Of a stretch of 64,000 bases of DNA, positions 1 to 13,345 are shown in pieces. Positions within the stretch are counted from its first letter, which is position 1, and each line of letters opens with the position of its first letter. Location of the stretch: the NCBI RefSeq assembly GCF_041296385.1, contig NC_091020.1, positions 36,371,501-36,435,500 of the forward strand. The letters are read 5' to 3'. The DNA comes from Aphelocoma coerulescens (Eukaryota > Chordata > Aves > Passeriformes > Corvidae). Under the pieces are notes generated by a model. The model saw only the letters and a program-made list of their open reading frames with translations, was not told the origin of the DNA and did no database searches. Both the position numbers and the translations under genes were made by a program.

Positions 1-1534
1 AACACTTCCCATCCCACAGTCACTGCTTTGATTACCAATGTCACCTTAATTTCTCTTTCACAACACAAGTCGCTCTTGCTTGGGGATATTTCAAGATTGC
101 CTTCAATAAATAGGAATGCAAATTTATTCCTTCATGATTTGTCATTCACTGCATTACCACTGCCATGGAGCAAGAGAGGCCTTCATCTCCAAACTCCTTG
201 ATAGGGATTTCTCCAAAGACAGATACTTGATCTTCCCATACACCTTTTTGGCTTTTATAAAATAAATACATCAAAGAAGATATTATTCAGGCTTATTTCA
301 TGTTCAGTGAGAAGTCATCCACACCACGGGAAGATACAAGCTACCAACCTGCCTCCTCAGTCAAATGGAGGAATTAAACCCTCCTTCCTGGCAATCCTTT
401 AAAAATTGATTCTCAGAGCAGCAGATGCCATCAGGACCCTTTCCACAACTCAGGGACTTTTTCACAAGGGCTCCCTGCTCCCAATTTAGAGAACTAGATC
501 TAGAAACTCATTTATTCTCTTAAATCCCAGCTCTTGGTCCTTTTCAAGGCCCCCATCCCAAGCCTTGCCCTCAGGGGAGGCTCCTGCCCTGCCAGGGAAG
601 AAGGTGACAACAGAGCCACCCCTGCGTGATCACTTTTCTCTCCAGCCCAAATCCTCCTTAAAGCAGGTACAGACCCAAAAATGTCCCCAGCTCAGGGCAG
701 GTGGCCAGTCTTAGCTGCCATTACCTACTGGATTGATTCCTCCAAGTGTTTTCCCAAGCTGAAGGAAATACCAGTAGTTTTATTATCTGTTATAGCTGAA
801 GTTGTGTGTTGAGCAACCAGGATAAAGCTGAAATGCAGGATGCCACGAGATGTCACTTCTGCTTGCACTCAACAGACTTTTTGAAGATAACCTACGATTT
901 CTAAGGGGCTGAAGAGGGTTTGAATTTTGGCTGGAGACAAGGAAGGAGGGAACCCCAGGAAGAATGGCACACATCTGCACTAAAGCCCTTATGAATATTA
1001 ATAGTGCCAACACAAAGGAAGCTGCAGCATTAATATGAGTAGCATGATAAAATAGACTTGAGCTTGTGACATGTTCAATCGCTCATTTAATTTTTATAGG
1101 AGTTGATTAAGATGCCTTTGTTTGAATTTTTATACTGTTTACTATAAAACATTATCATTTTCTTCAAAATCTATCGAGACAGACAAACCACACATTTGCC
1201 AAGCTGTTAAATAAATAGTATTAAATCAACAATACCCAGGGTCCCCAAATGCGAGTCATTTCCATGTATATTGATTTTAGTTCCATTTGCTGCAATAAAA
1301 GTTTTGTCTCTAAGCAGAAGGCAAAAAAGCCAACTATTTTATCAAATTGTTTTGGTTTCAGTTCTTGAGATAATGTAGCTCTGCAGTCACTGCATGGGCA
1401 AACTGGCCCTAAGTGCTCTCAGAGAGAGCTCAGGGGATTCAGAGATGGACAACACCAGGCCCGAGCAGCTCCTGCCCTGGAGAGAGCAGGGAGTGCCATG
1501 AGGTTGATGAGGAGCAAATCCCACATGGAAACGT
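1..1534. other. Intergenic unique sequence with an AT-rich block
   Basis: No gene or repeat was recognised. Positions 1020-1345 are markedly AT-rich, non-repetitive and free of obvious decay, so they are a candidate conserved non-coding element. Confidence 0.6.
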
Positions 1535-1910
1535 GCTGGGATAGCTGGGGGGGTTCAGCCTGGAGAGGAGGAGGTTGTGTGGAGCCCTCCCAGCACCTTC
1601 CAGGGTCTGAAGAGATCACAGGGAACTGGAGAGGGACCCTGCAGCAGGAACTGATGGGACAAGGAGCAGTGGGTGGTACAAAGTGAAAGAGGATATTGGG
1701 AAGGAATTGTTCCCTGGGAGGGTGGGCAGGCCCTGGCACAGGGTGCCCAGAGTAGCTGGGGCTGCCCCTGGATCCCTGGCAGTGCCCAAGGCCAGGCTGG
1801 ACACTGGGGCTGGGAGCAGCCTGGGACAGTGGGAGGTGTCCCTGCCCATGGCAGGGTTGGCACTGGGTGGGCTTTAGGGTCCCTTCCAATCCAGGCCATT
1901 CCATGGTGGT
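1535..1910 (+). mobile_element. CR1 3' fragment, sense orientation
   Basis: It begins in the ORF2 C-terminal region (GGTTCAGCCTGGAGAGGAG) and runs through the conserved CCCTGGGAGGGTGGGCAGGC and GGGACAGTGGGAGGTGTCCC blocks. It ends at GGTCCCTTCCAATCCAGGCC. It lacks the 5' end, as most bird CR1 copies do. Confidence 0.9.
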
Positions 1911-4504
1911 TCCCTGGCTCCCAGCAGAAGTTGCTGCTCAAGCAGCTGACAGGGATCTCGAGTGTTTTGCCACACTCGGTGACATCCTGAACTCCAAATT
2001 TTAGCAGTTTAATTCTGGCACAGCAAATCTGCAGCATATTTTACAAGAGGCAGCGAGTGTAACTCAACACAGGAAGCAGCACCAAAGCTGTGAAAGAGGA
2101 AGGGAAGCACAAACACTGAGAGGATAAACTGGGAAGTAGCTCCTGGGGCCAAGGAGTGGGCAAGTGGCAGCAGGGGAGAGCTCGCCCTGCCCAGCAGGAA
2201 CCACAGCAGCCAGAGTAACTATTTTGTATTTCTCCCAACAAAATAATTCCACCAAAATACAGATTCAGCATAAATCAGATAAACCAGCACACAAAATCAG
2301 ATTCCACAGAAACCACTGAGTCTTTATCTCTGTTCTAAGTACAAAGAAATTAGGAGGAAAATATATTTACTCTGGCATTTTTCTATCTCCAAAAGCCAAG
2401 TTTTCAAAACACTTTTGTCTGGGAAAGAAGGGAAATCCCCACCTCCAGACCTCTACCCACTAGAGAACAACCCCCCCACCTCGTCATGTGCTTACGAGTG
2501 TTTGCCAGCGCTGGAACCCTGTCACCAGCCTTGAAACCCCCTGGGAGAGTGCCCTGGGCAGCAAGGTCACAGAGATGAAAGCCCCACGCTGCTGCCTTCT
2601 AAAGCCTCCCAGGCTCTCTTTAATGGGAAGATCCCAATCTAAGCAGGGCACAGCTCAGATCCATGGGTCCCTTTGCTTGGCTCAGCAAGGGCTGGGTCAC
2701 TGTCCCAGCCCTGGGACCACCAGGCAGAGCCTTCCAGCGTTAACTCCCCCTGCGCAGGGCACAGATGGTGCCCTGGCAGCCACCAGCCTCGCAGGGAGGC
2801 AGAGCCTGCCTTTCCAGGGCTGGGCTTACCACAGAGCCTCTCTTTAAATAGGCTAAAGCCCCGGGGTGCTCTCAGACACTCATGTACGACTGTGATACGT
2901 GAAAGCTGCTGAACACATGAATGGGAAGAGGGCTTTAGAGCAACAGAGTTCACCTTGTTAAAAATCCACTCCCTAGAGAGACTTCCACATCCCCACATCC
3001 ATCATCACGTCAGGCTCAGGCAGTTTGGAATGGCTCAGTCAGGAGAGAACAGGAGCCCAGACTCCTTTTCAGAGCAGAAATACCTCCAACACAGGAGGGA
3101 ACAGGCCCAGGGAAAGGGCTCCCGACAGACTGCTCCAAAGCCTGGCTTTGTGTCCATGCCCACAGGGCATCTCCCTGCCCCTCTCACCCAGCTGCTCACA
3201 GCTCCCTTGCCCAGAGCATCACTGAGCACCCCCAAAGGCTGTGCTCCATCCGATCCCAGGCTTGATCGAAAACGACTGCAGCTGCTTCCTGCCAAACTCA
3301 TCCCACTGCATCACATCAAACCTAACCCCAAACTGAGCGCCCTGACCTGGGCATATCCTCACTCATTTCCAGCCTGCAGGCAGAGCTGGTCAGAGCCCAC
3401 CCACCTGCAGCTGAATCCCCTTCCACCCCACCCCTGCCCCTTCAATAGCGCTCCAAGCACAATCCAGCTGGAGCAGGGCACTTAGCCTGAGGATTTCACA
3501 GGCCTTGAAGAGATCTCATGGTGGGGAATAACCAGATTAGCGCAGGCTGATTGACAGCAGAGCAGCAGCACGAGCAAAGGGTGTTCTGAGAAATTTCTGA
3601 CTTCTTACCCGTTCAGAGCCCTGTACAGAACAGTGTGTTAGATCCAAAGAGAACGTCCGTAATTACTGCTGGCTGTAGCCAAACCCTCTCTAAAGCCAGG
3701 GCAGAAAACTGCCTCACCTGAGCCTGGCAGCACAGTGATGCCTCCTCTCTGGCATATGCAGCAAATTGCTGATATTTTCTGTGCCAGTGATTTGTTTCCT
3801 GCTCGTTCTCACCCCACGGCGCTGTGCATGAGCATTTCACATTTCAGGAATAGCCTGATTAGAAAAGGTGCCAGAAAGTTCCCTGTTTCTCACCGTGTGA
3901 CGGCGCCTGGAAGCTTCACAAGCCTGTTTGCCTCAGTTCCATTTCGCAGATTGTCAAAGGAGCTGACAGAGCTGAGGTGCAGCAGGAAAGCAGCTCCCAG
4001 CCAGGCCCAAAGGGACAACCCCGAAACGCCCCGTGAGACAGGGGCCCTAAAGATGCACAGCCCTCCCCAAAACTTCCTGGGGGAGGTTTGGGCAGGGGCA
4101 GGCGCTGGTGTGTGTGAGGGAGAGCAGGGAGAGCAGGGGGGGCTGTGGGGAGTGGCCGTGCCGGGGGTCCTGGGCCTGCGACAGCCATGAATCATCGTTC
4201 CCTGCGCTGGCAGCAGGGATGGGAAGGCTGATTTAAAATCTGGGGAAAGCAGCCAAAAAGCAGGAAAGTCTAAATTAACAGAAGGTGCCCGGGGTGTGAG
4301 CTGTGCCACAGCCTGCCCAGGCTGTGCAGGGACGGAGCTGAGCCCAGGCTGGGCTGCACACCCTGCTCCGAGTGTCCACGCGTCTGATCCCGTCCCGGCC
4401 CCGACCCTCCCTGGGGGCTCTGACCCCCACATCTCCGGCTTTTGCAGGGAGCAGCCCCAAGCTCCCCCGGGTGCTCGGGCTCAATATGGTTTTCAAACTG
4501 CATT
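1911..4504. other. Intergenic unique sequence
   Basis: GC-moderate sequence with long spurious open frames, such as 2955-3485. Nothing was recognised. Confidence 0.6.
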
Positions 4505-4800
4505 TCACAGAATCCCAAAGTCACAGAACTGTTCAGGGTGGAAAATCCCTCTGAGCCCATCAAGCCCAACCATCCCAGCACTGCCCAGGCCACCACTGCC
4601 CCACGTCCCCAGGTGCCACATCCACAGGGCTGTTAAACCCCTCGGGGCTGGGGACTCCACCCCTGCCCTGGGCAGCTGTGCCAGGGCTGGACAGCCCTTT
4701 CCAGAAAGGAATTTTCCCAATATCCAACCTGGCACATTTCTCTTGTCCTGTGCCTATTTCCCTGTTACCTGGGCAAAGACACCGACCGCACCTGCCCGCA
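4505..4800 (-). mobile_element. CR1 3' fragment, antisense
   Basis: It starts with the reversed CR1 tail (CACAGAATCCCAAAGTCACAG) and continues through ACTGCCCAGGCCACCACTGC and CTGCCCTGGGCAGC. It belongs to a different subfamily from the copies carrying GGGACAGTGGGAGGTGTCCC. Confidence 0.85.
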
Positions 4801-7304
4801 CCCTCCTGTCACCAATCCTACCCCACCCCAAATCCAGAGGGCACCAGCTGGGCTGTGCAAGGTACAGGAGCAGAGAGAAACAGCCTTTTCCTCTCTCCCC
4901 ACAGGCACTAAAGCTCATGTGCAGCTTTTCAGGGGAAGCACAAGGTGGGGATAATGAGGTTTTAAGTAGGCACCGTGGTTTATTACAAATTTATCTTTAC
5001 TCATAAAATGTCCCACTAGTAATATTCCTGTCTGAAGCAGAGAATGAAATATCAAATTAAGATCCAAATACTTCAGTACAGCCTAACCACTTTGACAAAG
5101 TGATCTGATATAATTCATCCCTCTTTTAATAAAATAAAGTGAATCTTTCAATAACACTGGATCATCCCATCAGACATGCTGGATATCCTGAGGTGTTGTG
5201 ACAGGACTTAGATGTTTGTCACCTCTAGAATTTCACTTTTAATACATGAAGTTTGTGGATTGATTTCAAGATGGGGTGGTGAGCGAGGGGGAGGAGGCAG
5301 GGATGGGGAAACACGACAGGATGGGCTGCCGAGGGCTTCCCACTTGCGTACAGAAACACCAGATAAGGTGAACAGAAATGCCATTAATGCACATTTATGT
5401 CCCACGTCCCTTGTGACACGAAGGCCTCAGTGGGAACCCAGGACATGGCTGGGCCAGAGGATGGGCCAGGGGATGAGCTCACAGGCAAGTCCAAAAAAGA
5501 ATCAAAGTTTGCTCCTTTCCAATGGCTGGGGGAAAACGAGCAATTATTTGTGAAAAGGTGGGGGGTTCTCAGGAATATTTCCCAGGTGTGCCTTCTGACC
5601 TGCATCGTTTCTGTGGTTTGCACTTGCACAGCTCTGAGCTCCCAAGAACCTGAAATCCTCTGCAGCATATGGAGAATGTTGTATCTGCAGGCAGGTGAGC
5701 GCCTGTGCTCCCCCTCCCACAAGCACAAACACATCTAAAGGAGTAAAACCCACTCAGTTACTCGACAGCAGCTTCGTATGGAGAGAAGGAATTGTGGTTT
5801 AGGATTTGTCAGCTGGTGTCAGGCACTGACAGCTCCTCATTTGACTCCTTTTCTCTCTCCTTTGTGAACAGCACCCTGGGTTGGGAACTGAAACCCTTTC
5901 AGGCACCCCGGAGGGAAGGGCAGTGCTGTCACCGCTGCTCCCTGCAGAGGAAGGGGTGGCGAATTCTGTGTGACACCATTCATTTCACAGAAATCAGCAG
6001 TAATTACCCAGAGAGACATGGCAATCTCATTAGTCACTGACTCTTTATGTGCCCACTCCACAGTTTCCCTGCTTTATTTTGTCATTTATAATCATTGGAT
6101 TGCAGAGGAGTGGGAAATGGCCCTTCCATCCATCCTGGCCCTCTCAGCCCCTGTTTGGGCCCTGAACGCTCCGGGAGGCTCCCGGGAGCTCCATTCTACC
6201 TTCTCCATCCTGTCCTGACACTGAGTGTGCCACTGCTCCTTCTGGGAGACCCTCGGGGGCTCCAGGGCTGTCCCGAGGAGCGGCCAGGCCGGACACCTTC
6301 CCTGGGAGCCGGGATCAGCCGGGATCCTCCGGGATCAGCCCTGAGCACTGCCAGGGTGGGGAAGGGTCTCCAGGAAAGGCAATTCCTGCAAGTGCCAGTG
6401 CTGGCTCCGGAGTCCCCTAATGCCAGGCTGCAAATTCCCCTGTTGGCAGAGGGGGCCACCTGAGACCAGCTGTGGCCACAGCTTTTTATTATAGTTCATA
6501 CTTTTTTTTTAATAGTTTATAGTGCATGAGGTAAAAAACTACTGTTATTTTCATGCACAGCCGGAAGAACAAATGGAGAAAGACTGCTGGCCTCTGCAGC
6601 AGATGTTCCCAGGGAGGAGTAAAACCCTGATTTGCCTCATGGGAATGCTTCCAAGAACGACAGCAACTCAGGGAAAACACTGTGCTAAAGCCAGGAGGGC
6701 AAACACAACCATAGCTGGGACAGTTGGTATTTTATTGCTGTTACTGACAGCTGCTCCCATGTCTGGGAAGCATCCACATTTTCCAAGGCAGGGAAGGATC
6801 CCACCTGAAGGGACACCCTGCTAAGAACAGTAACAAGCCCCTTATTCCTGGTCTTTCATTAGTTCTTCCCCTTTGCTGTGTTTCACAGGAATTTTCCATC
6901 GCTCCCCTCTCTGCTGAGCCTCGTTCTTCGCACCAGATCCATTTACTCAGCAATGAGCTCTGCCCAGACTTTGGATCACTCCACTTTATCACTCTAAGGA
7001 GGAGAAGGCCCCTCCTGGACAGCAAGGAAGGGACTATTTTGCAGAGGTAGTAACAGGAAAATAAATGTGTGTGGTAGTAGGGAAGGGAAAGGCAGAGGAG
7101 TCAGCACTCCTGGCTCAATGGAAGCCTCATCCTGTGTCCCTGAGCACTTTATCTGCCTCACTCAGCTTCCCTGCCTCTAAAATGGGACTGTGGCCTCACA
7201 GGATTGTCCTGAATCCTCAATAATTAATACTTCCATGACCTAAGGATGTCTTAATTTCAGGTCACATTTAATTTCTAAACATACACAGTGGTCTCCAGTG
7301 GCAC
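4801..7304. other. Intergenic unique sequence
   Basis: I see no gene, repeat family or RNA in this stretch. A short A/T run (6480-6520) is the only compositional feature. Confidence 0.6.
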
Positions 7305-7408
7305 TGGGGAGGTTCAGGCTGGACACTGGGGGAAGTTTCCTCCCTGAAAGGGTGGTCAGGCACTGGAAGGGGAGGTGGTGGAGTCCCCGGCCCTGGAGGT
7401 GCTCAGGA
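7305..7408 (+). mobile_element. CR1 fragment, sense
   Basis: About 100 bp match the CR1 segment around GGTTCAGGCTGGACACTGGG and GGTGGTGGAGTCCCCGGCCC. Both ends are truncated. Confidence 0.75.
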
Positions 7409-8173
7409 AATGAGCAGATGCTCTCACACCTGGCAGGAAACATTTCCTCTTCTCTGTGACTGGACTGTCCCTTCCCCATCCGCAGTGGACAGAGCACAGC
7501 TCCACGTTCTGTCTGTGCAGTGGATTTTACAGAAGTGCAGCTTCTCCTGCCTCTCCTCGGGGCTCTTCTCTCCAGCCTGCACTCGCCTGCCCCTCATTAG
7601 CATGTGCAGGCATTTTCCTGGGGCCTGTCTGGAATAATCCTGCTCTTCTGCACGGCTGCCTGGGTTATTAAGGGAAGTGTGAAAAGGAGAATTACTCTCA
7701 CAGTATTCCACAAAGTCTTGCAGGGTTAAGCCCTCCCCTGGGTAAATGGTCTTATGAGATGGAGAGTAAATACTACGAGGATTAGACCAAAATGCCTCTC
7801 AACTTTGAAAACCAACATGAGCCCAAATCAGCCATAACCACACTGGGCTGGGTGAGTCTCTGGGTTTAACCAGGCACTCTCCCACAGGAAATGATTTCTA
7901 GGAATAAGGTTTTGTCCAAATGTTTCTTGCTTATGACAGGAATGAGCTTAAAATTTGGATAAACAGACTTGGTCCCGCTCAAGTATGAGATCAGCTTGTG
8001 GCACTTGAGGTACCCCAGGGACTGGGGCTTAGCAGAGATTCGGAGCAGGGGCTGGGAAATGATTCCAGCAATGGAGGAGGATGAGGGAGAGCTTTGCTCC
8101 TGTGCAGTCAGCATTGAGTTCCTGCTTTTTTTCTTGCATAGAAACACCGTATGGGAAAATCCAACCATTATCC
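7409..8173. other. Intergenic unique sequence
   Basis: Nothing was recognised in this stretch. Confidence 0.6.
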
Positions 8174-8672
8174 AATCATGGAATCACAGAATCCTAGAAG
8201 GGTTTGGGTTGGAAGGGACCTCAAAGCCCATCCAGTGCCACCCCTGCCATGGCAGGGACACCTCCCACTGTCCCAGGCTGCTCCAGCCCCAATGTCCAGC
8301 CTGGCCTTGGGCACTGCCAGGGATCCAGGGGCAGCCCCAGCTGCTCTGGGCACCCTGTGCCAGGGCCTGCCCACCCTCCCAGGGAACAATTCCTGCCCAA
8401 TATCCCATCCATCCCTGCCCTCTGGCACTGGGAAGCCATTCCCTGTGTCCTGTCCCTCCAGCCCTTGTCCCCAGTCTCTCTTTATATTTCTTGTTGGCCC
8501 CTTCAGGCCCTGTGAGGCCACACTGAGGTCACCCCAAAGCTTCTCCTCTCCAGGCTGAACACCCCCAGCTCTCCCAGCCTTCCCTCCCAGCAGAGCTGCT
8601 CCATCCCTCTGCTCATTTGGTGCCTGGCTCCAGCAGCTCCAGCTCCTTCCTGTGCTGGGCCCAGAGCTGGAT
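8174..8672 (-). mobile_element. CR1 3' fragment, antisense, about 500 bp
   Basis: It starts at the reversed 3' terminus (AATCATGGAATCACAGAATC), passes through the 3' UTR and extends into the ORF2 C-terminal coding remnant near 8520-8670. It is one of the longer CR1 copies in the window. Confidence 0.92.
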
Positions 8673-10007
8673 TACATCAGTCAAGCTTTCAAAAGGGAAC
8701 TTTTGAAGTCTTTTTCTCAAAACACCATTTCCCTTCCATGCTCATGAACTGCCCAAAGGGGACAGTCCCAAAATGTGAACAAGGGTTTCTGAGGTGTAAA
8801 CAAACACTGATAATAACCAGCTTCCACAGGTGGTGAGGAGGAGGAAGCAGAGCTCTGCAAAGCTTCCTGGAAACCTGATTTCCTTCTCTGCATAAATGAG
8901 TTTCGTCCCTTTTGAAGCCATGCCCTTATTTGTGTCCATGTGCATGTGGGGACATCTAAGAACAGCAGTAATTGGACTCACCTGCTCCATGACCTTAAAT
9001 CCATGACATTTATGAACTCCCTTGGTTTCTCTTTGGCTTTTTAAAAGCCTGGAACTAAATTGCCAGCAGTGTCAGGACATGCAGTGCTGAGCAATCAGCC
9101 AGCAGCAACAAGAACACTTGACTTTCAGAGCAGAGATTAATGTATGTTCCCCTTAGCTGGAAATTGCCCTTCTGACCAATTTTCTATGGCTATTTTTTCA
9201 CTGCTGTATTGTCTTTTTCTGAGGACGTGGAGTCTTTCCTCATTATTCTAAGAATCTTACAGTAAATTGATCTGGAACCAAGAGGAATAAAACCTTACTT
9301 GAACAAATGTCTGCTCCCCTGGGACAGCAGCAAAGAGAAGGTTTTGTCATCTAACAAATGTGAGGATAAAGACAATTTTTTACATTCTGATTGAGCACAT
9401 GTTGCTGGAAGGGTGCTCAGTGTTACCTTCTTCCCACAGTCTTTTTTTACTTTATTTAGTTTGAGAATAAGAGAGAAATGAAAATTTGAATGTATGCAAT
9501 AGAAAATGATATTAAGCTAAACACGGGTACTATGCATTTATTTGCATAATTATCATATTGTGTAGTAAAACATCTAATCAACAGAATTTCTCTAAATAAA
9601 AGAGCAAAACCACCTCTACAAAGAGCCTAGAGGAAGAAGGCCTGACCTCAGTTCCACCAGAAGGGCTGGCTTTTAAAATCAGTTGAAATTTAGCCTTCAA
9701 TTTCTCCAAACACACTTTGGCATTTTCCCTTCTTTTCCTTTTGAGGGGTTTGAGGCACTGAGCCAGAGGACCTGGGCCCTGCCCCTCCCAGGGTGTGGGA
9801 GAGGCCACCTGGGTCACCAGCACTGCACCCCAATTCAGGAATTCCCCTGGGAGCCCAAGAGACAGGAGGGAAGTGTCCCTGAAGTGCCACTGTTGGATGA
9901 AAAGGGGATTTACCCCAGAGCCAGCAGCCAGCTGACCCCACCTGTGCTGGCCCAGAAACGCCCCACACTCACACAAACCCCACTCCTGCTCGGAGGTGTC
10001 AGCGACA
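8673..10007. other. Intergenic unique sequence, AT-rich 9120-9600
   Basis: No gene was seen. An ATTTGCAT octamer at 9540-9547 sits inside a near-palindromic TATGCATTTATTTGCATA segment. Confidence 0.55.
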
Positions 10008-10060
10008 GAACCACAGAATCATTGAGGTTGGGAAAGGCTTCCAAGATCAAGTCCCACATT
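10008..10060 (-). mobile_element. CR1 3' tail only, antisense
   Basis: About 50 bp (ACCACAGAATCATTGAGGTT and onward) correspond to the extreme 3' end of CR1. Confidence 0.7.
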
Positions 10061-11035
10061 TGACCCAAGTGACAGACTAAGCCTTTCTGTCCTGATAAAA
10101 CCACACAGTTTCAGTCATCCGACAGCATTTCCCCAAGTCCAGTCATGCTGCACTTTTCCCAGATTTCCAGTGAAGCTGTTCAACTATTTTTGCAGTCCCC
10201 AGGTTGAAAGTTGCCGTTTTTTCAAAGGGAGCTGCCTAAGGGACCTGATTATACCATTTAACAGCAGTGCTGGAATGCATATCGGTGAAACCCTGCCCTG
10301 TGACTCTGCCCTGACTCCAGAGCTTTGCAGTCCTGGTATTCACTCCCAGAAGATGCTTCTGCACGTTGTCCCTCCAGTGGAAGTGTTCCCCCTGCTCCCC
10401 GGAGCTGGGGACACCAGCAATTCCCTGCTCTGCAGGAATGTTGCTCACAGCACAGTGAGGAAAGGCCTCGTGGGGAGCTGCTGCCTGATCTCACCCCAGC
10501 CCCAGGGCCAAAGCCCCCTCAAGCACAGAGGGAACATCCAAACCAGGAAGGTGAAAACCAAAGGGAAATCCAAACGAGCTGTAAAACTCTTGTGCCTCTG
10601 CTGAGACCCCAAACTTTGTCTCAGATGGGGCTGGAGACTTTTCCAACCCAACCTGCCTCCAGCAAGACCAGTGCCTGGAGTTTGGGAGGGATGTGCAGGT
10701 ACAGAGGGAGAATAATTTAAGAAAACCTGAAAAAACCTGTTCTTTGAAGCCCTGTTATCCACAAATGTGTTCCTTACTCGAAACACTGATTTTTCATTTT
10801 CTTTTGGGAGTCTTGTCTTTATTTCTTTTATTTCTTTATTACTAATTTCTCTGTGACTGAACATTTTTATTGTCCACGCGAGCATCCATCACTGAAACCT
10901 GCTGAGGTCTCACCTGTAATTGAGACTGGGGCTTATCTGAAATTGTACTTCCAGCCTCACACAGGTTTGCCTGAGCTCCCAAGGCTGCCTTTTTTACCAT
11001 TCACTTTGCATTATACAAAAAGGAATTTATTCATT
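10061..11035. other. Intergenic unique sequence
   Basis: Nothing was recognised except T-rich runs near 10790-10850. Confidence 0.6.
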
Positions 11036-11155
11036 GGGGTTTTGTTGGTTGGTTTTGGTATTTTTTTATCGGGCTTTTTTTGGTTGTTGGGTTTTTTTGT
11101 TTGTCTGTTTGTTTTTGCTTTGTTTTGGGGTTTGGGTTTTTTTTGTTTATTTTCT
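11036..11155 (+). repeat. T/G-rich low-complexity tract
   Basis: About 120 bp consist almost only of T and G, with TTTTTT and GGTTTTGG runs. It explains a hydrophobic Phe/Trp/Val-rich open frame here, which is not a gene. Confidence 0.9.
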
Positions 11156-13235
11156 TGCCAGACCATTACAGCGTGTGTGCATCAGTGTCAAACCCAACCC
11201 AGCACCCAGGGTGGCCCCAGCACCGAGCACACCCCAGGCACACGGAGGGTTTGGAGCTGACTCTCAGCCACCTGGGATCCCTCTGAGATGTAAGCAGAGC
11301 TGAAGGACCATCTGCAGCACCAACTGCTCAGGATGGAAACTCGAGTGAGGTACCCTGACAGCAAATCTGCAATAAATCCACGATAAATCTGTGAGAGATT
11401 TTCCAATGCTCCACCGAGGGCTGGGTCACCTCAGGATCCACCAAGCTGAGGGTCCCCAGGTGCTCCCCAGGTGCTCCCAGGCTGGGGGTCAGACCCCAGA
11501 TTTCATTTCCAACATGTTGTAACTCCAGAGCAGTTCTGGCAGCTGGACAGAACACCCCCTGCCCACACAATGAAGGGTCTGCGTGGTGAGCAGGGCCCTG
11601 CTCTGCAGGGAGTGGATTCCGTACAGGGAAACCCCGGATTCCATACAGGGAACCCAAACCCCTCCTGCTTCCTGGGAGGAGGGTTGGACCCTGGGCAGGT
11701 GAGGGGGCTCCATCCTGGGAGATGCCCAGCTCCCTGGACAGGTCCTGGAGTGATCTGCCGGGATCAGGTGGGACAGGGACCCCCAGCTCCCAGGCTCTGT
11801 GGCTCTGGAAGAGGTGATGCCGAGTTTTTCCTGGCTCAGGGTCCCACTCCAAGACAAATGCATGAGCTGAACTGCACGTTCAGTATTCTGGGAGAGAAGA
11901 AACAAAATCACCAAGGGCTCGAGATGGAGGAAACATCCTCACTTTAATTAACCCAAAAAATAGGGCAGCCACACTCCCACTGACATTCCTTTTTCAGATC
12001 TTTTATCGACCAGCACTGCTCAGCTATTTTTATCCTCAGGATGCAAAGGCAACACTGGAGGTGCAAAGTGGATGGGCAAGGATGGATAATTTATACAAAT
12101 AACAGGGGAACAAGAGTGAGTGCTCACACCAAGGAGAAAAATCTGCTGTGTTCCTCTCACAATTACCTCTTTCCCTTCTCCCCACTGCGACAGAGGCCTC
12201 TGCATCTTCCCCAACAAATGGGAGGTGAGGAAGGAGAGGGATGGAACTGTCATTCCAGCGGCTCCGCTGAACTCGGGCGCGCAGGGGAGGAGAGGCTCTG
12301 CACAGGGACAGATAAAGTCAGGATGAAGAACAGCCTGGCAGCAAGAGGAGACATTTGCTTTGTTCAGCCTGCACAAAAGATCAGGCAAGGAAGGATAAAC
12401 TCAAAGTCTTGTGATGTTTTTTTGTTAAGTTGATAGAAGAGGTGACAAAAATATTTGTGTGATGTTAAAAACGGGGATGCTGGGAAGCAGGCCCGGAGTG
12501 ACAGCGGGCTCGGAGCTCTCTGGGAAGGATGAAATATGGGAATGTTACAGCTGCACAACGCTGCTACGGCACTTCTGCTTCCCCCCAGGGGCTCCAGCAC
12601 GTGCCGGAGAGGGGTTTGTCCATCCCGCAGGTTCGGGATCGCTGCAGCCCCGGGCTGATGGCACCTGGGGTTGTGCTGGCAGCACGAGGAGATGCTGTTC
12701 CAGCTGCTCACACCCTCCAGCAGCACTGCAGGGTGCCCCGAAGGCTGTGACACCTCGCCTGGATCACCTGCTGATGGTCTCTGGTCCCATCCCGCACAGG
12801 CAGAGGGAAGGCAGGGAGGGCTCCACAGCCAGGAACCTGCAGGAGGCTCTGCCCGGGTCCCTGCCCGAGCCCAGCAGGGACACTCAGAGCTCAGGGACAA
12901 ACATTTAGACTCAGCTCTGGATATTTCCATCCCTGGGTCAGGTTTGGCAGGGGTCCCTCAGCCTGGCACACTCCCTGCTCGAGCTGCCTCATTTTCTGCT
13001 GTACCTGTGACTCCCTTTCAGAGCCACACACCTGATGCCAAAACACTAAACATGAAAGGCTCATCGCTGAAATTGATTTTTTTAAGTTGCAAATTACACA
13101 AAGCATGGCTTTTAATTGGAGGTACAAGAGAACCTTTGCAACGACAACTGGAATTAATAGTGTTTAAAAATAGCTTTCCTACACGGAGCAGTTCCTCTGA
13201 AGCAAATTGTTGGAATGTAATGACACGGACTTTGC
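11156..13235. other. Intergenic unique sequence
   Basis: No gene or known repeat was recognised. A small local duplication of GATTCCRTACAGGGAA occurs at 11616-11652. Confidence 0.6.
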
Positions 13236-13259
13236 ATTTATTTATTTATTTATTTATTT
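13236..13259 (+). repeat. (TTTA)6 microsatellite
   Basis: A perfect tetranucleotide run of ATTT/TTTA units in AT-rich DNA. Confidence 0.95.
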
Positions 13260-13274
13260 CTGTATTTGTATTGC

Positions 13275-13345
13275 AGGCCCCATCCCTGGAAGTGTCCCAG
13301 GCAGGGCTGGACAGGGCGGGTGGCAGCTGGGGACCATGGACTGAC
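13275..13345 (+). mobile_element. Possible short CR1 fragment, sense
   Basis: CCCCATCCCTGGAAGTGTCC followed by AGGCAGGGCTGGACAGGG resembles the CR1 block also seen at 40375. It is short and divergent, so the call is tentative. Confidence 0.5.

Noticed and set aside
4296..5006. 236-codon + strand frame
   Set aside because: It spans an antisense CR1 copy and GC-rich flank and has no recognisable domain. It is a chance or repeat-derived frame.
11034..11303. Hydrophobic Phe/Leu/Val-rich frame resembling a membrane protein
   Set aside because: It is the translation of a T/G-only low-complexity tract.
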